Counted from the first letter of the stretch, positions 26,041-40,384 are shown. The stretch is 64,000 nt of DNA from Dermacentor variabilis (GCF_050947875.1 NC_134571.1:226620024-226684023), one strand, 5' to 3'. A program made the numbers and translations. Notes: a model not told the origin generated them from the letters alone.

Positions 26041-28890
26041 CTATTCGTTGACTTCGGTGGTACTGCTAGCGCACGACCGATTCCAAGATTTCTCTTTTCC
26101 ACTAAAACTGGTGATACGAACAGCTACCGAGTTTGGATGGAATGATCTAAAATTTTCCTGGCTGCTCAGGAGTGGCACAACATTACTCATTGTTCGCCGA
26201 CTCGAGTTTATGCGTCGCCCTGAAGCCATTCTGAAAAACATAAACCCGATACCGCGGTGCATCTGACTATTCAGAGGCTGTGGTGATACAGCTAGCGCAC
26301 GACCGATTCCAACATTTCTCTTTTACACTAAAACTTGTGATACGAACAGCTCCAGAGTTTGTATGGAATTTTTTAAAATTTTCCTGGCTGCACAGGCGCG
26401 GCACATAATGACTCATTCTTCACCGACTCGTGTTTATGCGTCACCCTGGGGGCCATTCTGCAAAACATAAACCCGATGCCACAGTGCATCAGACTATTCG
26501 ATGGCCGTGGTGGCACAGCCAGGGCACGACCGATTCCAACATTTCTCTTTTGCACTAAAACTGGTGATACGAACAGCCCCCGAGTTTGGATGGAATGATC
26601 TAAAATTTTCCTGGCTGCACAGGCGCTGCACAACATGACTCATTCTTCGCCGACTCGTGTTTATGCGTCGCTCTGGAGGCCATTCTACAAAACATAAACC
26701 CGATACCACGGTGCATCTGACTATTGATTGGCCGTGGTGGTACAGCTTGCGCAAGACCGATTCCAACCTTTCTCTTTTGCACTAAAACTGGTGATAAGAA
26801 CTGCTCCACAGTTTGGATGGAATGGTTTAAAATTTTTCTGTTGGCACAGGCGCTGCACATAATGACTCATTCTTCGCCAACTCCTGTTTATGCGTCGCCC
26901 TGGGGGCCATTCTACAAAACATAAACCCGATACCACGGTGCATACGACTATTCGTTGGCCGTGGTGGTACAGCTAGCGCACGACCGATTCCAACATTTCT
27001 CTTTTGCTCTAAAACTGGTGATAGGAACAGCTCCAGAGTTTGTATGGAATGATTTAAAATTTTCCTGGCTGCAATTCACTTCACATAATGACTCATTCTT
27101 CGCCGACTCGTATTTATGCGTCGCCCTGGGGGCCATACCACAAAACATAAACCCGATACCACGGCGCATCCGACTATTCGTTGGCCGTCGTGGCACAGCT
27201 AGCGCGCGACCGATTCCAACATTTCTATTTTGCAATAAAACTGGTGATGCGAACAGCTCCCGAGTTTGGATGGAATGATCTAAAATTTTCCTGGCTGCAC
27301 AGGCGCTGCACAACATGACACATTCTTCACCGCCTCGTGTTTATGCGTCGCCCTGGGGGCCATTCTACAAAACATAAACCCGACACCACGGTGCATCCGA
27401 CTATTCGTTGGCCGTTCTGGTACCGCTAGCGCACGAGTGATTCCAACATTTCTCATTTGCACTAAAACTGGTGATACGAACAGCTCCACAGTTTGGATGG
27501 AATGTTTTAAAATTTTCCTGCTGGCACAGGCGCTGCACAACATTAATCATTGTTCGTCGACTCGTCTTTATGGGTCGGCCTGGGGCCATTCTACAAAACA
27601 TAAACCCGATACCACGGTGCATCCGACTATTCGTTGGCCGTGGTGGTACAGCTAGCGCCCGACCGATTCCAACATTTCTCTTTTGAACTAAAACTGGTGA
27701 TACGAACAGCTCCCTAGTTTGGATGCAATGATCTAAAATTTTCCTGGCTGCTCAGGCGCTGCCCAACATTATTCATTGTTCGTCGAGTCGTGTTTATGGG
27801 TCGCCCTGGGGGCCATTCAACAACACATAAACCCGACACCACGGTGCATCTGAATATTCATTGGACGTGGTGGTACAGATAGTGCACGACCGATTCCAAC
27901 ATTTCTCATTTGCACTAAAACTGGTGATACGAACAGCCCCCGAGTTTGGATGGAATGATCTAAAATTTTCCTGGCTGCACAGGCGCTGCACAACATGACT
28001 CATTCATCGCCGACTAGTGTTTATGCGTCGCTCTGGGGGCCATTCTACAAAACATAAACCTGATCCCACGGTGCATCTGACTATTGATTGGCCGTGGTAC
28101 AGCTTGCGCAAGACCGATTCCAACCATTCTCTTTTGCTCTAAAACTGGTGATAAGAACTGCTCCACAGTTTGGAAGCAATGCTTTAAAATTTTTCTGTTG
28201 GCACAGGCGCTGCACATAATGACTCATTCTTCGCCAACTCCTGTTTATGCGTCGCCCTGGGGGCCATTCTACAAAACATAAACCCGATACCACGGTGCAT
28301 ACGACTATTCGTTGGCCGTGGTGGTACAGCTAGCGCACGACCGATTCCAACATTTCTATTTTGCACTAAAACTGGTGATGCTCGCAGCTAACGAGTTTGG
28401 ATGGAATGATCTAAAATTTTCCTGGCTGCACAGGCGCTGCACAACATGACTCATTCTTCGCCGCCTCGCGTTTATGCGTCGCCCTGGGGGCCATTCTACA
28501 AAACATCAACCCGACACCACGGTGCATCCGACTATTCGTTGGCCGTTCTGGTACCGCTAGCGCACGAGTGATTCCAACATTTCTCATTTGCACTAAAACT
28601 GGTGATACGAACAGCTCCACAGTTTGGATGGAATGTTTTAAAATTTTCCTGCTGGCACAGGCGCTGCACATAATGACTCATTCTTCACCGACTCGTGTTT
28701 ATGCGTCACCCTGGGGACCATTCTACCAAACATAAACCCGATGCCACAGTGCATCATACTATCCGTTGACTGTGGTGGTACAGCTAGCGCACGACCGATT
28801 CCAACATTTCCCTTTTCCACTAAAACTGGTGATACGAACAGCTCCCGAGTTTGAATGGAATGATCTAAAATTTTCCTGGCTGCACAGGCG
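26041..28890 (+). repeat. 13-mer higher-order repeat, copy 3 (~2,850 bp), reading through
   Basis: The third copy follows at 2,945 bp until about 28,885, where copies 1 and 2 close on themselves (tggctccacaggcgctgcac near 22,988 and 25,933). Copy 3 continues instead with gcacaggcgcggccaacatg, which is the arrangement in W1 near 11,450. It carries private changes such as accgcggtgc near 26,253 and ggggaccattctacc near 28,716. From about 27,280 it is also the start of the first 34-monomer super-unit. Confidence 0.9.
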
Positions 28891-31800
28891 CGGCCAACAT
28901 GACTCATTCTTCGCCGACTCCTGTTTTTGCGTCACCCTGGGGGCCATTCTACAACACATAAACCCGATACCAAGGTGCACCTGACTATTCGTTGGCCGTG
29001 GTGTTACAGCTAGCGCACGACCGATTCCAACATTTCTCTTTTGCACTAAAGCTGCTGATACGAACAGCTCCCGAGTTTGGATGGAATGATCTAAAATTTT
29101 CCTGGCTGCTCAGGAGCTGCACAACATTATTCATTGTTCGCCGACTCGAGTTTATGCGTAGCCCTGAAGCCATTCTACAAAACATAAACCCGATACCACG
29201 GTGCATCTGACTACTCAGAGGCCGTGGTGATACAGCTAGCGCACGACCGATTCCAACATTTCTCTTTTACACTAAAACTTGTGATACGAACAGCTCCAGA
29301 GTTTGTATGGAATGATTTAAAATTTTCCTGGCTGCACAGGCGCTGCACATAATGACTCATTCTTCGCCGACTCGTGTTTATGCGTCGCACTGGGGGGCAT
29401 TCTAAATAACATAAACCCGATACCACGGTCCATCCGACTATTCGATGACCGTGGTGGCACAGCCAGGGCACGACCGATTTCAACATTTCTCTTTTGCACT
29501 AAAACTGGTGATACGAACAGCCCTCGAGTTTGGATACAATGATCTAAAATTTTCCTTGCTGCTCAGGGGCTGCACAACATTATTCATTGTTCGTCGATTC
29601 ATGTTTATGCGTCGCCCTGGCGGCCATTCTACAAAACCTAAACCCGATACCACGGTGCATCCGACTATTCGTTGGCCGTGGTGGCACAGCTAGCGCACGA
29701 CCGATTCCAACATTTCTGTTTTGCACTAAAACTGGTGATACGAACAGCTCCCGAGTTTGGATGGAATGATCTAAAATTTTCCTGGCTGCGCAGGCGCGGC
29801 CGCCATGACCCATTCTTCGCCGACTCATGTTTTTGCGTCACCCTGGGGGCCATTCTACAAAACATAAACCCGATACCACGGTGCATCTGACCATTCGTTG
29901 GCCGTGGTGTTACAGCTAGCGCACGACCGATTCCAACATTTCTCTTTTGCACTAAGACTGCTGATACGAACAGCTCCCGAGTTTGGATGGAACGATCTAA
30001 AATTTTCCTGGCTGCTCAGGAGCTCCACAACATTATTCATTGTTCGCCGACTCGAGTTTATGCATCGCCGTGAAGCCATTCTACAAAACATAAACCCGAT
30101 ACCACGGTGCATACGACTATTCGTTGGCCGTGGTGGTACAGCTAGCGCACGACCGATTCCAACATTTCTCTTTTGCACTAAAACTGGTGATACGAACAGC
30201 TCCGGAGTTTGGATGGAATGATCTAATATTTTCCTGGCTGCTCAGGCACTGCACAACATTAATCATTGTTCGTCGACTCGTGTTTATGGGTCGGCCTGGG
30301 GCCATTCTACAAAACATAAACCCGATACCACGGTGCATCCGACTATTCGTTGGCCGTGGTGGTACAGCTAGCGCCCGACCGATTCCAACATTTCTCTTTT
30401 GCACTAAAATTGGTGATACGAACAGCTCCCTAGTTTGGATGCAATGATCTAAAATTTTCCTGGCTGATCAGGCGCTGCCCAACATTATTCATTGTTCGTC
30501 GAGTCGTGTTTATCGGTCGCCGTGGGGGCCATTCAACAAAACATAAACCCGACACCACGGTGCATCTGAATATTCATTGGCCGTGGTGGTACAGATAGTG
30601 CACGACCGATTCCAACATTTCTCATTTGCACTAAATCTGGTGATACGAATAGCCCCCGAGTTTGGATGGAATGATCTAAAATTTTCCTGGCTGCACAGGC
30701 GCTGCACAACATGACTCATTCTTCGCCGACTCGTGTTTATGCGTCGCTCTGGGGGCCATTCTAGAAAACATAAACCCGGTACCACGGTGCATCTGACTAT
30801 TGATTGGCCGTGGTGGTACAGCTTGCGCAAGACCGATTCCAACCTTTCTCTTTTGCACTAAAACTGGTGATAAGAACTGCTCCACAGTTTGGATGTAATG
30901 GTTTAAAATTTTTCTGTTGGCACAGGCGCTGCACATAATGACTCATTCTTCGCCAACTCCTGTTTATGCGTCGCCCTGGGGGCCATTCTACAAAACATAA
31001 GCCCGATACCACGGTCCATCCGACTATTCGGTGACCGTGGTGGCGCAGCCAGGGCACGACCGATTCCAAAATTTCTCTTTTGCACTAAAACTGGTGATAC
31101 GAACCGCCCCCGCGTCTGGATGGAATGATCCAAAATTATCCTGGCTGCTAAGGAGCTGCATAACATTATTCATTCTTCGTCGATTCGTGTTTATGGGTCA
31201 GCCTGGGGGCCATTCATCAAAAGATAAACCCGACACCACGGTACATCTGAATATTCATTGGCAGTGGTGGTACAGCTAGTGCACGACCGATTCCAACATT
31301 TCTCATTTGCACTAAAACTGGTGAAACGAACAGCTCCCGAGTTGGATGGAATGATCTAAAATTTTCCTGGCTCCACAGGCGCTGCACAACATGGCTCATT
31401 CTTCGCCGACTCGTGTTTGTGCGTCGCTCTTGGGGCCATTCTACAAAACATAAACCCGATACCAAGGTGCATCTGACTATTCATTGGCCGTGCTGATACA
31501 GCTAGCGAAAGACCGATTCCAACCTTTCACTTTTGCACTAAAACTGGTGATACGAACTGCTCCACAGTTTGGATGGAATAATTTAAAATTTTCCTGGTGG
31601 CGCAGGCGCTGCACATAATGACTCATTATTCGCCGACTCGTGTTTATGCGTCACCCGGGGGGCCATTCTACAAAACATAAACCCGATACCGACTATTCGT
31701 TGACCGTGGTGGTACAATTAGCGCACGACCGATTCCAACATTTCTCTTTTGCACTAAAACTGGTGATACGAACAGCCCTCGAGTTTGGATACAATGATCT

Positions 31801-34800
31801 AAAATTTTCCTTGCTGCTCAGGGGCTGCACAACATTATTCATTGTTCGTCGATCCATGTTTATGCGTCGCCCTGGCGGCCATTCTACAAAACCTAAATCC
31901 GATACCACGGTGCATCCGACTATTCGTTGGCCGTGGTGGCACAGCTAGCGCACGACCGATTCCAACATTTCTCTTTTGCACTAAAACTGGTGATACGAAC
32001 AGCTCCCTAGTTTGGATGGAATGATGTAAAATTTTCCTGGCTGCTCAGGCGCTGCACATATTGACTCATTCTTGACCGACTCGTGTTTATGCTTCACCCA
32101 GGGGGCCATTCTACAAAACATAAACCCGATACCACAGTGCATCAGACTATTCGTTGACTGTGGTGGTACAGCTAGCGCACGACCGATTCCAAGATTTCTC
32201 TTTTCCACTAAAACTGGTGATACGAACAGCTCCCGAGTTTGGATGGAATGATCTAAAATTTTCCTGGCTGCACAGGCGCGGCCGACATGACTCATTCTTC
32301 GCCGACTCGTGTTTTTGCGTCACCCTGGGGGCCATTCTACAAAACATAAACCCGATACCACGGTGCATCAGACTATTCGTTGACTGTGGTGTCACAGCTA
32401 GCGCACGACCGATTCCAACATTTCTCTTTTGCCCTTAGACTGCTGATACGAACAGCTCCCGAGTTTGGATGGAACGATCTAAAATTTTCCTGGCTGCTCA
32501 GGAGCTGCACAACATTATTCATTGTTCGCCGACTCGAGTTTATGCATCGCCGTGAAGTCATTCTACAAAACATAAACCCGATACCACGGTGCATACGACT
32601 ATTCGTTGGCCGTGGTGGTACAGCTAGCGCACGACCGATTCCAACATTTCTCTTTTGCACTAAAACTGGTGATACGAACAGCTCCGGAGTTTGGATGGAA
32701 TGATCTAATATTTTCCTGGCTGCTCAGGCACTGCACAACATTAATCATTGTTCGTCGACTCGTGTTTATGGGTCGGCCAGGGGCCATTCTACAAAACATA
32801 AACCCGATACCACGGTGCATCCGACTATTCGTTGGCCGTGGTGGTACAGCTAGCGCCCGACCGATTCCAACATTTCTCTTTTGCACTAAAATTGGTGATA
32901 CGAACAGCTCCCTAGTTTGGATGCAATGATCTAAAATTTTCCTGGCTGATCAGGCGCTGCCCAACATTATTCATTGTTCGTCGAGTCGTGTTTATGGGTC
33001 GCCGTGGGGGCCATTCAACAAAACATAAACCCGACACCACGGTGCATCTGAATATTCATTGGCCGTGGTGGTACAGATAGTGCACGACCGATTCCAACAT
33101 TTCTCATTTGCACTAAATCTGGTGATACGAATAGCCCCCGAGTTTGGATGGAATGATCTAAAATTTTCCTGGCTGCACAGGCGCTGCACAACATGACTCA
33201 TTCTTCGCCGACTCGTGTTTATGCGTCGCTCTAGGGGCCATTCTACAAAACATAAACCCGATTCCACGGTGCATCTGACTATTGATTGGGCGTGGTGGTA
33301 CAGCTTGCGCAAGACCGATTCCAACCTTTCTCTTTTGCACTAAAACTGGTGATAAGAACTGCTCCACAGTTTGGATGGAATGGTTTAAAATGTTTCTGTT
33401 GGCACAGGCGCTGCACATAATGACTCATTCTTCGCCAACTCCTGTTTATGCGTCGCCCTGGGGGCCATTCTACAAAACATAAGCCCGATACCACGGTCCA
33501 TCCGACTATTCGATGAGCATGGTGGCACAGCCAGGGCACGACCGATTCCAACATTTCTCTTTTGCACTAAAACTGGTGATACGAACAGCCTCCGAGTCTG
33601 GATGGAATGATCTAAAATTATCCTGGCTGCTCAGGAGCTGCATAACATTATTCATTCTTCGTCGATTCGTGTTTATGGGTCAGCCTGGGGGCCATTCATC
33701 AAAACATAAAACCGACAGCACGGTACATCTGAATATTCATTAGCAGTGGTGGTACGGCTAGTGCACGACCGATTCCAAGATTTCTCATTTGCACTAAAAC
33801 TGGTGATACGAACAGCTCCCGAGTTGGATGGAATGATCTAAAATTTTCCTGGCTCCACAGGCGCTGCACAACATGGCTCATTCTTCGCCGACTCGTGTTT
33901 GTGCGTCGCTCTTGGGGCCATTCTACAAAACATAAACCCGATACCAAGGTGCATCTGACTATTCATTGGCCGTGCTGATACAGCTAGCGAAAGACCGATT
34001 CCCACCTTTCAATTTTGCACTAAAACTGGTGATACGAACTGCTCCACAGTTTGGATGGAATGATTTAAAATTTTCCTGGTGGCCCAGGCGCTGCACATAA
34101 TGACTCATTATTCGCCGACTCGTGTTTATGCGTCACCCTGGGGGCCATTCTACAAAACATAAACCCGATACCGACTATTCGTTGACCGTGGTGGTACAAT
34201 TTGCGCACGACCGATTCCAACATTTCTCTTTTGCACTAAAACTGGTGATACGAACAGCTCCCGAGTTTGAATGGAATGATCTAAAATTTTCCTGGCTGCT
34301 CAGGCGCTGCACAACATTATTCATCGTTCGTCGACTCGTGTTTATGGGTCGCCCAGGGGGCCATTCAACAAAACATAAACCCGATACCACTGCGCATCTG
34401 ACTACTCAGTGCCCGTGGTGGTACAGCTAGCGCACGACCGATTCCAACATTTCTCTTTTGCTCTAAAACTGGTGATAGGAACAGCTCCAGAGTTTGTATG
34501 GAATGATTTAAAATTTTCCTGGCTGCAATTCACTTCACATAATGACTCATTCTTCGCCGACTCGTATTTATGCGTCGCCCTGGGGGCCATACCACAAAAC
34601 ATAAACCCGATACCACGGCGCATCCGACTATTCGTTGGCCGTCGTGGCACAGCTAGCGCGCGACCGATTCCAACATTTCTCTTTTGCACTAAAACTGGTG
34701 ATACAAACAGCTCCCGAGTTTGGATGGAATCATCTAAAATTTTCCTGGCTGTTCAGGCGCTGCACAACATTATTCATTGTTCGTCGACTCGCGTTTATGG

Positions 34801-34960
34801 GTCACCCTGGGGGCCATTCTACAAAACATAAACCGGATACCACCGTGCATACGACTATTCGTTGGACGTGCTGGTACAGCTAGCGCACGACCGATTCCAA
34901 CATTTCTATTTTGCACTAAAACTGGTGATACGAACAGCTCGCGAGTTTGGATGGAATGAT
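27280..34960 (+). repeat. U1: 34-monomer super-unit, copy 1 (7,681 bp)
   Basis: The sequence from about 27,280 onward recurs at a step of 7,681 bp (for example 27,401 to 35,082; 28,992 to 36,673; 29,898 to 37,579) and of 13,105 bp (27,280 to 40,385; 30,510 to 43,615). It is composed of the third 13-mer copy (27,280-28,890), a W1-like part (about 28,760-29,700, matching 11,315-12,260 at a step of 17,445 bp), and a section to 34,960 that includes two 216-bp monomers and a class Q monomer. Its internal 32,373-33,100 part resembles 29,855-30,620, an older internal duplication of 2,482 bp. Confidence 0.88.
31499..31714 (+). repeat. Representative 216-bp monomer lacking 11 bp
   Basis: The usual gataccacggtgcatccgac is shortened to gataccgac, a loss of 11 bp bounded by a 2-bp CC repeat, giving an anchor-to-anchor step of 216 bp (31515 to 31731). 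It is normally followed by ttgaccgtggtggtacaatta. The class was found only in the right half: near 31,690, 34,170, 39,595, 44,790, 47,045, 49,075, 50,425, 55,385, 58,095, 59,445, 61,245 and 61,910, with a diverged copy near 52,225. The deletion keeps one plus-strand frame open across the junction, which explains reading frames of 102-128 codons there. Confidence 0.92.
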
Positions 34961-37885
34961 CTAAAATTTTCCTGGCTGCACAGGCGCTGCACTACATGAC
35001 TCATTCTTCACCGCCTCGTGTTTATGCGTCGCCCTGGGGGCCATTCTACAAAACATAAACCCGACACCACGGTGCATCCGACTATTCGTTGGCCGTTCTG
35101 GTACCGCTAGCGCACGAGTGATTCCAACATTTCTCATTTGCACTAAAACTGGTGATACGAACAGCTCCACAGTTTGGATGGAATGTTTTAAAATTTTCCT
35201 GCTGGCACAGGCGCTGCACAACATTAATCATTGTTCGTCGACTCGTCTTTATGGGTCGGCCTGGGGCCATTCTACAAAACATAAACCCGATACCACGGTG
35301 CATCCGACTATTCGTTGGCCGTGGTGGTACAGCTAGCGCCCGACCGATTCCAACATTTCTCTTTTGAACTAAAACTGGTGATACGAACAGCTCCCTAGTT
35401 TGGATGCAATGATCTAAAATTTTCCTGGCTGCTCAGGCGCTGCCCAACATTATTCATTGTTCGTCGAGTCGTGTTTATGGGTCGCCCTGGGGGCCATTCA
35501 ACAACACATAAACCCGACACCACGGTGTATCTGAATATTCATTGGACGTGGTGGTACAGATAGTGCACGACCGATTCCAACATTTCTCATTTGCACTAAA
35601 ACTGGTGATACGAACAGCCCCCGAGTTTGGATGGAATGATCTAAAATTTTCCTGGCTGCACAGGCGCTGCACAACATGACTCATTCATCGCCGACTAGTG
35701 TTTATGCGTCGCTCTGGGGGCCATTCTACAAAACATAAACCTGATCCCACGGTGCATCTGACTATTGATTGGCCGTGGTACAGCTTGCGCAAGACCGATT
35801 CCAACCATTCTCTTTTGCTCTAAAACTGGTGATAAGAACTGCTCCACAGTTTGGAAGCAATGCTTTAAAATTTTTCTGTTGGCACAGGCGCTGCACATAA
35901 TGACTCATTCTTCGCCAACTCCTGTTTATGCGTCGCCCTGGGGGCCATTCTACAAAACATAAACCCGATACCACGGTGCATACGACTATTCGTTGGCCGT
36001 GGTGGTACAGCTAGCGCACGACCGATTCCAACATTTCTATTTTGTACTAAAACTGGTGATGCTCGCAGCTAACGAGTTTGGATGGAATGATCTAAAATTT
36101 TCCTGGCTGCACAGGCGCTGCACAACATGACTCATTCTTCGCCGCCTCGCGTTTATGCGTCGCCCTGGGGGCCATTCTACAAAACATCAACCCGACACCA
36201 TGGTGCATCCGACTATTCGTTGGCCGTTCTGGTACCGCTAGCGCACGAGTGATTCCAACATTTCTCATTTGCACTAAAACTGGTGATACGAACAGCTCCA
36301 CAGTTTGGATGGAATGTTTTAAAATTTTCCTGCTGGCACAGGCGCTGCACATAATGACTCATTCTTCACCGACTCGTGTTTATGCGTCACCCTGGGGGCC
36401 ATTCTACAAAACATAAACCCGATGCCACAGTGCATCATACTATCCGTTGACTGTGGTGGTACAGCTAGCGCACGACCGATTCCAACATTTCCCTTTTCCA
36501 CTAAAACTGGTGATACGAACAGCTCCCGAGTTTGGATGGAATGATCTAAAATTTTCCTGGCTGCACAGGCGCGGCCAACATGACTCATTCTTCGCCGACT
36601 CCTGTTTTTGCGTCACCCTGGGGGCCATTCTACAACACATAAACCCGATACCAAGGTGCACCTGACTATTCGTTGGCCGTGGTGTTACAGCTAGCGCACG
36701 ACCGATTCCAACATTTCTCTTTTGCACTAAAGCTGCTGATACGAACAGCTCCCGAGTTTGGATGGAATGATCTAAAATTTTCCTGGCTGCTCAGGAGCTG
36801 CACAACATTATTCATTGTTCGCCGACTCGAGTTTATGCGTAGCCCTGAAGCCATTCTACAAAACATAAACCCGATACCACGGTGCATCTGACTACTCAGA
36901 GGCCGTGGTGATACAGCTAGCGCACGACCGATTCCAACATTTCTCTTTTACACTAAAACTTGTGATACGAACAGCTCCAGAGTTTGTATGGAATGATTTA
37001 AAATTTTCCTGGCTGCACAGGCGCTGCACATAATGACTCATTCTTCGCCGACTCGTGTTTATGCGTCGCACTGGGGGGCATTCTAAATAACATAAACCCG
37101 ATACCACGGTCCATCCGACTATTCGATGACCGTGGTGGCACAGCCAGGGCACGACCGATTTCAACATTTCTCTTTTGCACTAAAACTGGTGATACGAACA
37201 ACCCTCGAGTTTGGATACAATGATCTAAAATTTTCCTTGCTGCTCAGGGGCTGCACAACATTATTCATTGTTCGTCGATTCATGTTTATGCGTCGCCCTG
37301 GCGGCCATTCTACAAAACCTAAACCCGATACCACGGTGCATCCGACTATTCGTTGGCCGTGGTGGCACAGCTAGCGCACGACCGATTCCAACATTTCTGT
37401 TTTGCACTAAAACTGGTGATACGAACAGCTCCCGAGTTTGGATGGAATGATCTAAAATTTTCCTGGCTGCGCAGGCGCGGCCGCCATGACCCATTCTTCG
37501 CCGACTCGTGTTTTTGCGTCACCCTGGGGGCCATTCTACAAAACATAAACCCGATACCACGGTGCATCTGACCATTCGTTGGCCGTGCTGTTACAGCTAG
37601 CGCACGACCGATTCCAACATTTCTCTTTTGCACTAAGACTGCTGATACGAACAGCTCCCGAGTTTGGATGGAACGATCTAAAATTTTCCTGGCTGCTCAG
37701 GAGCTCCACAACATTATTCATTGTTCGCCGACTCGAGTTTATGCATCGCCGTGAAGCCATTCTACAAAACATAAACCCGATACCACGGTGCATACGACTA
37801 TTCGTTGGCCGTGGTGGTACAGCTAGCGCACGACCGATTCCAACATTTCTCTTTTGCACTAAAACTGGTGATACGAACAGCTCCG

Positions 37886-37911
37886 GAGTTTGGATGGAAT
37901 GATCTAAAATT
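37886..37911 (+). other. U2 deletion junction 1 (7-monomer loss)
   Basis: Left of the junction the sequence has the ctccggag of U1 near 30,200; right of it the ctaaaa then ttccttgctgctc of U1 near 31,800, while U1 near 30,215 reads ctaata. The switch lies in the shared gtttggatggaatgatcta stretch, so the exchange was homologous and in register. Confidence 0.82.
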
Positions 37912-39203
37912 TTCCTTGCTGCTCAGGGGCTGCACAACATTATTCATTGTTCGTCGATCCATGTTTATGCGTCGCCCTGGCGGCCATTCTACAAAACCTA
38001 AATCCGATACCACGGTGCATCCGACTATTCGTTGGCCGTGGTGGCACAGCTAGCGCACGACCGATTCCAACATTTCTCTTTTGCACTAAAACTGGTGATA
38101 CGAACAGCTCCCTAGTTTGGATGGAATGATGTAAAATTTTCCTGGCTGCTCAGGCGCTGCACATATTGACTCATTCTTGACCGACTCGTGTTTATGCTTC
38201 ACCCAGGGGGCCATTCTACAAAACATAAACCCGATACCACAGTGCATCAGACTATTCGTTGACTGTGGTGGTACAGCTAGCGCACGACCGATTCCAAGAT
38301 TTCTCTTTTCCACTAAAACTGGTGATACGAACAGCTCCCGAGTTTGGATGGAATGATCTAAAATTTTCCTGGCTGCACAGGCGCGGCCGACATGACTCAT
38401 TCTTCGCCGACTCGTGTTTTTGCGTCACCCTGGGGGCCATTCTACAAAACATAAACCCGATACCACGGTGCATCAGACTATTCGTTGACTGTGGTGTCAC
38501 AGCTAGCGCACGACCGATTCCAACATTTCTCTTTTGCCCTTAGACTGCTGATACGAACAGCTCCCGAGTTTGGATGGAACGATCTAAAATTTTCCTGGCT
38601 GCTCAGGAGCTGCACAACATTATTCATTGTTCGCCGACTCGAGTTTATGCATCGCCGTGAAGTCATTCTACAAAACATAAACCCGATACCACGGTGCATA
38701 CGACTATTCGTTGGCCGTGGTGGTACAGCTAGCGCACGACCGATTCCAACATTTCTCTTTTGCACTAAAACTGGTGATACGAACAGCTCCGGAGTTTGGA
38801 TGGAATGATCTAATATTTTCCTGGCTGCTCAGGCACTGCACAACATTAATCATTGTTCGTCGACTCGTGTTTATGGGTCGGCCAGGGGCCATTCTACAAA
38901 ACATAAACCCGATACCACGGTGCATCCGACTATTCGTTGGCCGTGGTGGTACAGCTAGCGCCCGACCGATTCCAACATTTCTCTTTTGCACTAAAATTGG
39001 TGATACGAACAGCTCCCTAGTTTGGATGCAATGATCTAAAATTTTCCTGGCTGATCAGGCGCTGCCCAACATTATTCATTGTTCGTCGAGTCGTGTTTAT
39101 GGGTCGCCGTGGGGGCCATTCAACAAAACATAAACCCGACACCACGGTGCATCTGAATATTCATTGGCCGTGGTGGTACAGATAGTGCACGACCGATTCC
39201 AAC

Positions 39204-39226
39204 ATTTCTCATTTGCACTAAAACTG
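39204..39226 (+). other. U2 deletion junction 2 (3-monomer loss)
   Basis: The left side follows U1 near 33,090 (cagatagtgcacgacc, ccaacatttctc), where U1 continues ctaaatctgg. The right side follows U1 near 33,800 (ctaaaactgg, then cgagttggatgg lacking one T). The change occurs within the shared ttgcactaaa region. Confidence 0.8.
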
Positions 39227-40384
39227 GTGATACGAACAGCTCCCGAGTTGGATGGAATGATCTAAAATTTTCCTGGCTCCACAGGCGCTGCACAACATGG
39301 CTCATTCTTCGCCGACTCGTGTTTGTGCGTCGCTCTTGGGGCCATTCTACAAAACATAAACCCGATACCAAGGTGCATCTGACTATTCATTGGCCGTGCT
39401 GATACAGCTAGCGAAAGACCGATTCCCACCTTTCAATTTTGCACTAAAACTGGTGATACGAACTGCTCCACAGTTTGGATGGAATGATTTAAAATTTTCC
39501 TGGTGGCCCAGGCGCTGCACATAATGACTCATTATTCGCCGACTCGTGTTTATGCGTCACCCTGGGGGCCATTCTACAAAACATAAACCCGATACCGACT
39601 ATTCGTTGACCGTGGTGGTACAATTTGCGCACGACCGATTCCAACATTTCTCTTTTGCACTAAAACTGGTGATACGAACAGCTCCCGAGTTTGAATGGAA
39701 TGATCTAAAATTTTCCTGGCTGCTCAGGCGCTGCACAACATTATTCATCGTTCGTCGACTCGTGTTTATGGGTCGCCCAGGGGGCCATTCAACAAAACAT
39801 AAACCCGATACCACTGCGCATCTGACTACTCAGTGCCCGTGGTGGTACAGCTAGCGCACGACCGATTCCAACATTTCTCTTTTGCTCTAAAACTGGTAAT
39901 AGGAACAGCTCCAGAGTTTGTATGGAATGATTTAAAATTTTCCTGGCTGCAATTCACTTCACATAATGACTCATTCTTCGCCGACTCGTATTTATGCGTC
40001 GCCCTGGGGGCCATACCACAAAACATAAACCCGATACCACGGCGCATCCGACTATTCGTTGGCCGTCGTGGCACAGCTAGCGCGCGACCGATTCCAACAT
40101 TTCTCTTTTGCACTAAAACTGGTGATACAAACAGCTCCCGAGTTTGGATGGAATCATCTAAAATTTTCCTGGCTGTTCAGGCGCTGCACAACATTATTCA
40201 TTGTTCGTCGACTCGCGTTTATGGGTCACCCTGGGGGCCATTCTACAAAACATAAACCGGATACCACCGTGCATACGACTATTCGTTGGACGTGCTGGTA
40301 CAGCTAGCGCACGACCGATTCCAACATTTCTATTTTGCACTAAAACTGGTGATACGAACAGCTCGCGAGTTTGGATGGAATGAT

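Larger units (their letters stand above)
34961..40384 (+). repeat. U2: middle super-unit with two internal deletions (5,424 bp)
   Basis: Homology to U1 runs at a step of 7,681 bp to about 37,890, then 6,105 bp to about 39,200, then 5,424 bp to the end. The step changes are 1,576 bp (7 monomers) and 681 bp (3 monomers), so ten whole monomers are missing without frame loss in the repeat register. U2 is therefore 24 monomers long. The following U3 keeps the deleted sections, so the deletions are private to U2 and later than, or part of, the triplication. Confidence 0.9.
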
